Below, one piece after another: positions 54,514 to 62,476 of a DNA stretch of 64,000 nucleotides. Source of the stretch: Pseudovibrio denitrificans JCM 12308 (GTDB lineage Bacteria > Pseudomonadota > Alphaproteobacteria > Rhizobiales > Stappiaceae); contig NZ_BAZK01000021.1 in assembly GCF_001310815.1 (NCBI RefSeq), positions 25,471 through 89,470 of the forward strand. The letters run 5' to 3'. The notes beneath the pieces were generated by a model, which saw only the letters and a program-made list of their open reading frames with translations, did not search any database and was not told the DNA's origin. Position numbers and translations under genes: made by a program. The stretch's first letter is position 1, and the number at the start of each line of letters is the position of its first letter.

Positions 54514-55827
54514 TCAGTTTGACTGAATGAGGCTTTGGGCGACCATGTCGTGGTCGAGCCAGAGGACTGGAGCTGCTGGTTCGCTGGCTTCGCCGAAGAT
54601 GAGCGCGCCGGTTGCTGCGACCACGTGCTGGCTCAGCTCATCGCTGATCAGCTCTTTGCGGTTTTTGTGCAAGTCCACGATTTCCTGAGAGGTGCCAACG
54701 GTCTTGTCGACCTGCGCTGCAGAGTTCTGCATTGGCCATGCTTCGAAGTTGTAGAACGGCTGCATGGCGTCATCCTGCTGATAGTCAGAGACTTTCTGCA
54801 GCATGTCTTCCACGGTCGCGTCGTCTTTCAGCAAGCCCTGACACTTTTGCCAGATGCCATCCACCCATGCGCCGCCACCTTCTTTTTTGAAGGCCGCAAG
54901 CAGAGGCAGAAGAGACAGTTCAATGCCTGCGAAAACATCAGAAGAGTTGGTGCGGATTTCTGGACAGTTGAAGACAGTTGCCTTCACGCCATTATCCCAA
55001 GCCGCTTTCGCAAAGTTTTCCAGGTTCATTTTGGCAAAGCCCTGCGTATAGCTGGTGTAGGTCTGCCATTTGTACTCGCCATCAATCAGAACGCGAGTGC
55101 CGTGGTAACCGTAAGCGGTGTAACGCACCTGGCCGCCGTCCGCTTCAATGCGCTCGCGGATGGACTTACTTGCTTCCAGCAGATGACCGAAGCTGTTTGC
55201 GGTCACTTCGTCGAAGTTCTGCAGGATCAGCTTGCCCAGATCACTGTCAATCAGATCCTGTGATGGCATGTGACGTGCGCCGCGGCCTTTATAGATGCGG
55301 TTTGCGATTGCCATGAAGACTTTCGCGCGCGGGATGCCGCCAGCCATGGTGTGGGCGAAGAACACGTTCTTGCCTGCCGGGATCATGTCATTCAGCTGTT
55401 CCATGATCTTTGCCAGAGACGCTTTAAAACGCTCGGTGCCCAGCTCACGGCATTTTGCCAGATGATCCCAGTCGAGCTTGTGCTCCTGCCAGGTGTCCAT
55501 GGTCATTTCGTTGACCAGTTCGGTTGGCGTTGGTGTGCCTTCCGGCGCATCCTGATCAAAGCCAGCCATCAGTGGCACGTTGATGATTTTGCCGCCAAGG
55601 TTCGCTTCAGCTTCTGCCAGCTCTTCATCGGTCAGCGCACGCAGGGTGTTGTCAGCGTCGCGGCGACCAACGGTGATGCCGATGACGTCCATGCCTGCAG
55701 CTTTGGCTTGCTCCAGCAGGCCAGTGGCATAGCCGCGTCCAAAAAGCTCGCCGAACAGAACGAAGATATCACCTTCCCGGAACAGGGTGTTGTGACTGAT
55801 TTTTTCGAGCGGTCTGGATGTGTTCAT
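54514..55827 (-). CDS. Uncharacterised Rossmann-like protein (possibly FabMG family)
   Basis: A 437-residue, probably cytosolic protein with no signal peptide or membrane helix. The N-terminal 100 residues look nucleotide-binding: a hydrophobic strand followed by LFGELFGRGYATGLLEQAKAAG and DVIGITVGRRDAD. Further conserved-looking stretches are IINVPLMAGFDQDAP, KNVFFAHTMAGGIPRA and YTAYGYHGTRVLI. I do not know its reaction. It reminds me of proteins labelled enoyl-ACP-reductase FabMG family, but that is recall only. ATG 55827 has GGAAGA upstream. It is a single-gene unit with its own terminator, among osmolyte-transport genes. Confidence 0.55.
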   Translation of the reverse strand: MNTSRPLEKISHNTLFREGDIFVLFGELFGRGYATGLLEQAKAAGMDVIGITVGRRDADNTLRALTDEELAEAEANLGGKIINVPLMAGFDQDAPEGTPTPTELVNEMTMDTWQEHKLDWDHLAKCRELGTERFKASLAKIMEQLNDMIPAGKNVFFAHTMAGGIPRAKVFMAIANRIYKGRGARHMPSQDLIDSDLGKLILQNFDEVTANSFGHLLEASKSIRERIEADGGQVRYTAYGYHGTRVLIDGEYKWQTYTSYTQGFAKMNLENFAKAAWDNGVKATVFNCPEIRTNSSDVFAGIELSLLPLLAAFKKEGGGAWVDGIWQKCQGLLKDDATVEDMLQKVSDYQQDDAMQPFYNFEAWPMQNSAAQVDKTVGTSQEIVDLHKNRKELISDELSQHVVAATGALIFGEASEPAAPVLWLDHDMVAQSLIQSN

Positions 55828-55851
55828 CAAGATCTTCCAAGGAGTTTAACA

Positions 55852-56049
55852 ATGACAGACCACGACGCGCGCACGTTGGTGCTGCACGAACATGGTGTTT
55901 TTCTTTGTCTGGTGGTTCGTGCCCCTATGGCACATCCCACGCGAGAAATAGTTGTAATGCCGCAGCTAACCTTTTTGGATTTGAACGGTCAACACCATAC
56001 AGGCGCTAAATCAGGCTTTTTCAGGATTGGTTGCACCAAAACACTCTGA
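55852..56049 (+). CDS. Possible small protein (doubtful)
   Basis: A 65-codon frame begins with MTDHDARTLVLHEHG at an ATG preceded by AAGGAG at 7 nt, a near-ideal ribosome-binding site, and ends at TGA 56049. It is divergent from the uncharacterised gene at 54.5-55.8 kb, only 24 bp away. It has no recognisable family or membrane segment and contains two Cys. The rest of the 55828-56412 gap is empty. The ribosome-binding site may be coincidental. Confidence 0.25.
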   Translation: MTDHDARTLVLHEHGVFLCLVVRAPMAHPTREIVVMPQLTFLDLNGQHHTGAKSGFFRIGCTKTL

Positions 56050-56412
56050 GAAGCGTTTTTGAGTGCCTTTTTTAGATGATTAACGTGTTAAGCAGGCCAT
56101 TTCTTAGCCCTTTGCGTCGTGAATACCATTTCATCCAAGCGCATTACTTTAAAGTAAGTTCGAACCGCAAAAAACAACCGAGTAATAGGTAATGCGGACT
56201 GCGACACAAAAGCATTTGCCTGGCAGATGGAGTAGGCGTATCTCCAGCGCCCCGCTTTTGATGTTCTGCTTTGAGTTCAATCAGAACAAACCAGAGTTGG
56301 ACTGGTTGTTTTAAGGGACCGTCTACACAACCAAGTTAGTTTGACCATGAAAAATGCAGGTCTCGTCACTCGTGCGTCTTTTTGCATTTTTCGGCGCTTG
56401 TTGAAGCACGCC

Positions 56413-58407
56413 ATGACAATAAAACATAAGTTCAATCCCCACGTCTTTATCAGTTCAATCTCGCTGATCTTCCTGCTGCTGCTCACTGCGGTGATCTGGC
56501 CGAAGGGATCTCAGGAGTTTTACACCAGCATTCAGGACTGGATCGAAACCAATACCGGGTGGCTTTACATTCTCGCCGTTGCGATCTTTCTGCTGTTCAT
56601 CCTGTTCATCATGGTGAGCCGGTTTGGGGACATCAAACTGGGGCCCGACCATGCGGAACCCGACTACAGCTACAAAAGCTGGTTTGCCATGCTGTTTTCG
56701 GCAGGTATGGGGATCGGGCTTGTGTTCTTTGGTGTTGCTGAGCCAATCATGCACTTCATGTCCCCTCCGGGGATGGAAGGCTACACGATTGAAGCTGCCC
56801 GCGAAGCCATGAAGATCACCATGTTCCATTGGGGGCTGCATGCCTGGGCGATCTACGGCGTAGTTGCGTTGTCACTGGCCTATTTCACTTATCGCCATCA
56901 GCTGCCGTTGCTGCCTCGCTCAGCACTTTATCCTCTCATTGGGGAACGCATTTACGGGCCGATTGGTCATGCGGTGGATACATTCGCGGTGCTTGGGACG
57001 CTATTTGGTGTTTCTACGTCGCTTGGCTATGGCGCATTTCAGGTGAACTCAGGCCTGAACTATCTGTTTGATGTTCCGGTTTCGACAACCTCGCAGATTG
57101 TCCTGATCGTGTTGATCTCCAGCATGGCAACGGCTTCAGTCTTTTCTGGCCTCGACAGAGGCGTGAAGCGGCTTTCAGAGACGAACCTCATTCTCGCGGT
57201 TTGCATCATGTTGCTTGTGTTGATCGTAGGGCCAACGGTTACGCTGTTGCAGACAGCCGTTCAAAATGCAGGTGCGTATCTGGGAGACCTGATCCATAAG
57301 ACCTTCAACCTTTATGCCTATGACAGAAAAGACGAGTGGCTGGGCGGCTGGACCCTGCTCTACTGGGGCTGGTGGATTTCATGGTCCCCGTTTGTGGGCA
57401 CATTCATCGCCCGTGTTTCGCGTGGACGTTCCATTCGCGAGTTTCTTGTGGGCCTACTGTTTGTCCCAACCGGTTTCAGTCTGATCTGGTTCACGATTTT
57501 CGGGAACACCGGTATCGATCTGATCCTTCATGGCGGCGCAGACAATCTGGCTGAGGCAGTCTCATCGGATGTATCACTGGCGCTCTTCAAGTTCTTTGAG
57601 TACATGCCATTTTCATCCGTGCTGTCCATGCTCGGCATCGTTCTGGTGGTTGTATTCTTTGTGACCTCTTCAGACTCGGGTTCGCTGGTGATCGATAGCC
57701 TGACATCTGGCGGCGACATCAACTCACCTGTGTGGCAGCGTGTGTTCTGGGCAGTCTTGCAGGGTCTTGTGGCCATCATCCTGCTCTATGCCGGTGGTCT
57801 TGGCGCCCTTCAGACGGCGACAATTGCCAGTGCCTTGCCGTTCCTCATTGTGATGCTACTGATGTGCTTTGGGCTTTACAAAGCTTTGCAGGACGATGCT
57901 TTGCGCACCAAAAACCTGCAGATGCACCACACTACGGTTCAATATACCAAGAGCACGGTGGACTGGCGCCAGCGCATTGGAACTTTAACCGAGAATGCCA
58001 CATTGCAGGATGCCCGGCAGTTTATGCAGACCGTAGGCAAGCCTGCGCTGGAGAAGGTTCAGGAAGAGTTCGAGAAACGCGGTTTCACCACCACGTTGAC
58101 GGGATCCAGAAACTACCGGTTGACTATTGAGCAATCGGAGGAAACCATCTTCGTCTATGGCCTGCGCAAGCGCTACTTCACTACTGCTTTGGCGATTGGT
58201 CCTGGTCACTTGATTGATGATGAAGACGGTGAAGAAGAAAGCGATGATGAAGGCACAAACTACTACCGTGTTGAGGTGTTTCTGGCTCAAGGTGGTCAAG
58301 AGTATGATGTTCTTGGCTATACAGAAGAACAGCTGATCGCGGATGTGGTGACCCAATACGAGCGCTTCATGCAGTATCTGCATCTCTCTCAGGCAGAGCT
58401 AATCTGA
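56413..58407 (+). CDS. betT: BCCT-family choline/betaine transporter (BetT-like)
   Basis: This 664-residue secondary transporter has 12 membrane segments over about residues 10-495 and the BCCT signatures GMGIGLVFFGVAEPI and a Trp-rich segment (LLYWGWWISWSPFVGTFIARVSRGRSIREF in two overlapping blocks near 325-355). A C-terminal cytosolic domain of about 165 residues, with an acidic stretch (DDEDGEEESDDEG), is the long regulatory tail of BetT/BetS-type carriers that sense osmolality. Proton-coupled choline uptake is most likely. ATG 56413 begins right before IKHKFNPHVF; upstream in-frame ATGs at 56341 and 56347 add a non-family extension. Confidence 0.9.
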   Translation: MTIKHKFNPHVFISSISLIFLLLLTAVIWPKGSQEFYTSIQDWIETNTGWLYILAVAIFLLFILFIMVSRFGDIKLGPDHAEPDYSYKSWFAMLFSAGMGIGLVFFGVAEPIMHFMSPPGMEGYTIEAAREAMKITMFHWGLHAWAIYGVVALSLAYFTYRHQLPLLPRSALYPLIGERIYGPIGHAVDTFAVLGTLFGVSTSLGYGAFQVNSGLNYLFDVPVSTTSQIVLIVLISSMATASVFSGLDRGVKRLSETNLILAVCIMLLVLIVGPTVTLLQTAVQNAGAYLGDLIHKTFNLYAYDRKDEWLGGWTLLYWGWWISWSPFVGTFIARVSRGRSIREFLVGLLFVPTGFSLIWFTIFGNTGIDLILHGGADNLAEAVSSDVSLALFKFFEYMPFSSVLSMLGIVLVVVFFVTSSDSGSLVIDSLTSGGDINSPVWQRVFWAVLQGLVAIILLYAGGLGALQTATIASALPFLIVMLLMCFGLYKALQDDALRTKNLQMHHTTVQYTKSTVDWRQRIGTLTENATLQDARQFMQTVGKPALEKVQEEFEKRGFTTTLTGSRNYRLTIEQSEETIFVYGLRKRYFTTALAIGPGHLIDDEDGEEESDDEGTNYYRVEVFLAQGGQEYDVLGYTEEQLIADVVTQYERFMQYLHLSQAELI

Positions 58408-58418
58408 CCCACCAAACG

Positions 58419-58449
58419 GCATGCTGGAGCCGTCACGGTTTCAGCATGC
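58419..58449 (+). terminator. Possible terminator of the BCCT transporter gene
   Basis: GCATGCTG and CAGCATGC form an 8-bp stem with a 15-nt loop, 12 nt after the stop, followed by TTCTCG. The weak T-tract makes it a low-efficiency candidate. Confidence 0.35.
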
Positions 58450-58621
58450 TTCTCGATCCCCTAGAGCGGTGGGATTAGGCGCTGACTTCTTCTCATTTAA
58501 AATCCAAACGTGAATATTCTGCACTGAGAACTGACAATTTTGGAAGCTTTCGCAGCGTGTTACAGCTTGCATTCATATAAGTTTAATGACGCGGCAGCAG
58601 CGCTTTCAGGGAAGTCAGAAA

Positions 58622-59242
58622 ATGATCAATTTCGATGCTCTCAGGGCCTCCAATACTCGCACAAGTCCTTTCCAGTACATGGTTGGAGAGAATGTTCTTA
58701 CCAAAGAGCAAGCTGCTGACATTCGTCGTGATTATCCTGAGATCAAACAGACTGGCTATTTGCCTCTCTCCAAGTTGGAGTCGACCGGTGCTTTTCAGAG
58801 CTTGATTGAGGATTTACAGAAGCCTGAGCTTGCAGAGATCCTTTCTGACAAACTGGATCTGGACCTGATAGACAAACCACGGATGATCACCGTACGTCGC
58901 CTTTCCAAACATGGAGATGGCCGGATACATAACGATTCCAAGTCCAAGATCTGCACCATGCTGATCTACCTCAATGATGATTGGGACAACGCAGAAGGTG
59001 GAGCTATTCGCGCGCTTAACGGTGACAAGGACATGGATGACTATGCCGAAGAGGTGTCTCCTCTTGCTGGCAATGTCTTCGCCTTCAAGCGCTCAGAAAC
59101 AAGCTGGCACGGGCACCCATCCTTTAAAGGCGAGCGCTACGTGGTGCAAACGACGTTCTTGATTTCAGAGGAAGAGTTGGCACGCAAGGAAAAGCGTGGT
59201 GGTTTTCAAACAAAGCTGAAGCGGCTTCTACGGATAAATTGA
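58622..59242 (+). CDS. 2-oxoglutarate-Fe(II) oxygenase
   Basis: This 206-residue protein has the double-stranded beta-helix iron site of the prolyl-4-hydroxylase-like 2OG oxygenases: His and Asp in GRIHNDSKSK (near residues 99-101), the LIYLNDDWDNAEGGAIRAL core, and the distal His in SWHGHPSFKGER with the Arg that binds 2-oxoglutarate. The substrate is unknown. AGGGAAG precedes ATG 58622. It follows the BCCT gene on the same strand but with a 214-bp gap and an intervening hairpin, so co-transcription is uncertain. Confidence 0.82.
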   Translation: MINFDALRASNTRTSPFQYMVGENVLTKEQAADIRRDYPEIKQTGYLPLSKLESTGAFQSLIEDLQKPELAEILSDKLDLDLIDKPRMITVRRLSKHGDGRIHNDSKSKICTMLIYLNDDWDNAEGGAIRALNGDKDMDDYAEEVSPLAGNVFAFKRSETSWHGHPSFKGERYVVQTTFLISEEELARKEKRGGFQTKLKRLLRIN

Positions 59243-59405
59243 TCCAGCTGGTTCGTTATGGCTGAGTATCGCGGTTGAGCTTCATAGAAAGTTCTCAAAG
59301 CTGCCTATGACGTTGCTGATTGATTGAATGTCATGCGATACAGGTGGAAATGAGCTGCACGGCATTCAGCCCTGCATTGATGGCCGTCTAAGGCTCCATA
59401 CCCCG

Positions 59406-60178
59406 CTAGTTTGCAACGACGATTCTGGCCTCCCAACATTCTGCTGACTGATAGAACGTGTCGGTCGGTTTCTGCTCTGTGACAAGCGCATCAATCAAAG
59501 TTGGATCGCAGACATTGATGGGGGCTGTTCGGGTGAATTTTCTGGAATCTGCGGCCACGATTTTGCAGTTGGCGTGTTGCATGACTGTTCTGGAGATTTG
59601 AGCTTCTTCAAGGTCAAACAGCATGATGCCTTTGCTTGGGCTTATGGCAGCAGCCGATAAGATGGCGTAGTCTGTTTGAAAGTTCTCGAAGAAGCTTGCG
59701 GCTGTGGCGCCAAAAGCGCCCCCATCATGGGCGCGCAGTTCTCCTCCGGCCATGAAGACGCGGTTTTCATTTCGTGTGGCAAGCTTGTAAGCAACGGCGA
59801 CCGAGTTGGTGACGACCATCAGGCGCTTATGGTCTTTGAGCGCATCGGCAATGAAAGCAGTGGTGCTGCCCACATCCAAAAAGAGTGAGCTTTCGTCTTC
59901 GATCATGTTTGCGACAGTTGCAGCAATCTTTCTCTTTCCTGCCGGGCACTCAAGCATTCGTGCGTGGAAGTCGCTTTCCTCATTGTCTTCATGGAGCAGT
60001 CGCACGCCCCCATGGACTTTCTCCAGAAATCCTTCTTTCGCGAGCATCTCACGTTGCGGCGGATGGTTTCTTCAGAGACTGCAAGGTGCTTGGCAAGGCT
60101 TACGATTCGGCTCGTTCCTCCTGCCTTTCTGACCGCTTCCAAGATTTCACTTTGGGTTTGATTATTAATGTTTTCCAT
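59406..60178 (-). CDS. DeoR-family transcriptional regulator, frameshifted
   Basis: After repair this is a 257-residue repressor. The N-terminal winged helix (ILEAVRKAGGTSRIVSLAKH; LAVSEETIRRNV) is cut near 60045-60051 by a missing base; the other frame continues MLAKEGFLEKVHGG. The DeoR sensor domain follows, with LFLDVGSTTAFIADAL, a LMVVTNSVAVA strand, FMAGGELRAHDGGAFG and a late AADSRKF. This domain usually binds a phosphorylated sugar. It is divergent from the betaine-type ABC operon at 60.4 kb with shared direct repeats between, so it may regulate that operon, an unusual pairing. The break is likely a sequencing deletion. Confidence 0.85.
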
Positions 60179-60238
60179 GAAATCCGCTCCACAACAGCTT
60201 TGCATATGCCAGTGTTAAGTTCCATTACTCAAAACACA

Positions 60239-60330
60239 AAATACCTCAAATAGCCACATTAACCCACATAACAGCACATTATTTGAGAATTATATCTGTG
60301 GGATTATGTTGATTTTCTCAAATACCTCAA
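60239..60330. promoter_or_regulatory. Direct and inverted repeats between DeoR and the ProXVW-like operon
   Basis: AAATACCTCAA occurs at 60239-60249 and again at 60320-60330. Between them TTTGAGAA (60282-60289) and TTCTCAAA (60315-60322) form an 8-bp inverted repeat. The arrangement in a 247-bp divergent promoter region suits a DeoR-type repressor with looping between operators. Confidence 0.45.
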
Positions 60331-60425
60331 CGTAAGCTAAGTGCACGCTGATGGAGTTGTTCGGGAGATGGGTTTCAATTCTTGCAGCGTTGAGATGAGG
60401 AAAATCATCTGCAGGAGGGGACAGG

Positions 60426-61367
60426 ATGAAATACTCTGGAATTCCATCAGTTGCTTTGGTCATAGCTTTGAACATCGGCGCTGCCAAGGCCGACGTTGAA
60501 TCGCTTGATCCAATCAAAATCACCACGCATGACTGGTCTGGACAGATCATCACCACCACCATCATGGGAGAAGTTCTGAAGCGGGCTGGTTATAACATCG
60601 AGTATGTACAAGCCGATTACATTGCTCAGTTTGCTGGCCTGAAGACCGGCGATTTGCACGTTGCCATGGAGATCTGGGAAACCACAGGTCGGGAAGCGAT
60701 GGATGAAGCCATTGAAACCGGGAATGTGGTGAGCCTGGGTGAAAGCGGCATGATCGCCATCGAGGAGTGGTGGTTTCCATCGTACATGGAGGACGTTTGT
60801 CCCGGTTTGCCGAACTGGGAAGCTCTCAAAGACTGTGCCGAAGCATTTTCAACTGCTGAGACCGCACCACTAGGGCGTTATCTGGGTGGTCCTGTCACCT
60901 GGGGCGGTTTTGATGAAGAGCGGGTTGAGGCTTTGGAGCTGGATTTTGAAGTTGTCCATGCCGGTACCGATGCTGCGTTGTTTGCAGAGTTGGAGTCTGC
61001 TTATCAACGCAAGGCGCCCATCATTCTCTGGCTTTATGAGCCCCATTGGGCGCCTGCAAAGTATGACGGTAAGTTCATCGAGTTTCCGCCCTACTCTGCA
61101 GCCTGTTACCAGGACGCGACAACTGGAGTTAACCCCAGTGCGGCCTATGATTGTGGCAAACCCACTGGCCCCATCTGGAAGGTTGCCTGGGCGGGTCTAG
61201 GTCAAAAATGGCCCGGCGCTGCGCAGGCAATCTCCAACTTCCACGTCAGCAATGCTGAAATGAGCGCGATGATCTCCAAAGTGGATCTGGAGGGGCAAGC
61301 CGTTGATGCGGTTGTCGGTGAATGGCTCTCTGCAAATGAAGAAAGATGGCAGGGCTGGTTAAAATAA
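60426..61367 (+). CDS. Betaine/proline-type ABC transporter substrate-binding protein (OpuAC domain)
   Basis: A 313-residue periplasmic protein with a signal peptide ending GAAKA near residue 22. The OpuAC fold is shown by ITTHDWSGQIITTTIMGEVLKRAGY, VAMEIWETTGREA, an aromatic-rich region (EEWWFPSYM) fit to cage a quaternary ammonium group, and PIILWLYEPHWAPAKY. Four Cys are present. It heads an operon with an ATPase and a double permease. Ligand is probably glycine betaine, proline betaine or a related compound. Strong GGAGGGGACAGG site before the ATG. Confidence 0.88.
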   Translation: MKYSGIPSVALVIALNIGAAKADVESLDPIKITTHDWSGQIITTTIMGEVLKRAGYNIEYVQADYIAQFAGLKTGDLHVAMEIWETTGREAMDEAIETGNVVSLGESGMIAIEEWWFPSYMEDVCPGLPNWEALKDCAEAFSTAETAPLGRYLGGPVTWGGFDEERVEALELDFEVVHAGTDAALFAELESAYQRKAPIILWLYEPHWAPAKYDGKFIEFPPYSAACYQDATTGVNPSAAYDCGKPTGPIWKVAWAGLGQKWPGAAQAISNFHVSNAEMSAMISKVDLEGQAVDAVVGEWLSANEERWQGWLK

Positions 61368-61447
61368 CTCTGCCCTGGATCTGGCCTTGATACGAGGCAG
61401 ATCTTCCTTTGCTTCCAGTTGACGATCAGCGCTTGTGGGGATGTTTC

Positions 61448-62476
61448 ATGAACCAGTCTGTCCTTTTGGATTGCCAGGATCTTTGGAAGATCTATGGGTC
61501 TAACGCTGAGACTTTTCTACGTGATAGATCGTCTACGCCAGATCTTGAGGCGCTGGATACTGCTGGGCTGACGGGTGCTGTTCGTGCTGCAGATCTGCAG
61601 ATTATGAAGGGCGAGATCTTCGTGATCATGGGCCTTTCCGGATCTGGTAAATCAACTTTGGTGCGCTGCCTTTCCCGTTTGGTGGAACCCACCGCAGGTT
61701 CGATACGTTTTGAAGGGCAAGACCTCCTCAGCATGTCCGAGCGTGAGCTCATAGAGGTCCGGCGCAAGAAGATGGGTATGGTGTTTCAGCAGTTTGCCTT
61801 GCTGCCGCATCTGACTGTCCTTCAAAACGTTGCCTTTCCATTGGATGTGCAGGGTGTGCGCCGCGCAGAACGCGAGGCGCGTGCACAGGAGATGATTAAC
61901 ACCGTTGGCCTGACGGGGCGTGAAAACGCCTATCCTCGGGAGCTTTCTGGCGGGCAACAGCAGCGGGTTGGAATTGCGCGATCGCTCGTTGGTGATCCCC
62001 ATCTCTGGTTTCTTGATGAGCCCTTCTCTGCGCTGGACCCCTTGATCCGGCGAGAAATGCAGAATGAGTTTTTGCGACTTCAAAGCAAGCTTCACAAGAC
62101 GATCATCTTCATCACCCATGACTTTGAAGAGGCTATTCGGTTAGCAGACCGAATTGCCGTGATGAAGGATGGCGAGATCGTCCAGATTGCAACGCCGGAA
62201 CAGCTGGTCACTCATCCAGCAACAGAGTACGTGGAAGAATTCACCCAGCATATTCCCAAGACCAAAGTCATTCAGCTTGCAACGATCATGGAGCAAGGAT
62301 GCTCCGCAGGCTCGTATGCCGGAGATTTGAGTGCGCACCAGAAGGTCGCGGATGTGGCGGTTCAAGTTGGAAAGTCAAACCGTCCATTTCGTGTGATGAA
62401 TGATGATGAACCGATTGGAACCATAGATCGCGATAGGATTGTTAGCTTGATGCTGGAACAGGAGTTGGTGGAATGA
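61448..62476 (+). CDS. Betaine/proline-type ABC transporter ATP-binding protein (ProV-like)
   Basis: The 342-residue ATPase has Walker A GLSGSGKST (near 60-68), signature LSGGQQQRVGIARS near 165, Walker B LWFLDEPFSALDP near 185 and the His loop (FITHDFEEA). The N-terminal 55 residues before Walker A include VRAADLQIMKGEIFVIM, typical of ProV, and a C-terminal tail of about 80 residues resembles a partial CBS region. ATG 61448 is preferred. Its stop overlaps the permease start by 4 bp. Confidence 0.92.
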   Translation: MNQSVLLDCQDLWKIYGSNAETFLRDRSSTPDLEALDTAGLTGAVRAADLQIMKGEIFVIMGLSGSGKSTLVRCLSRLVEPTAGSIRFEGQDLLSMSERELIEVRRKKMGMVFQQFALLPHLTVLQNVAFPLDVQGVRRAEREARAQEMINTVGLTGRENAYPRELSGGQQQRVGIARSLVGDPHLWFLDEPFSALDPLIRREMQNEFLRLQSKLHKTIIFITHDFEEAIRLADRIAVMKDGEIVQIATPEQLVTHPATEYVEEFTQHIPKTKVIQLATIMEQGCSAGSYAGDLSAHQKVADVAVQVGKSNRPFRVMNDDEPIGTIDRDRIVSLMLEQELVE

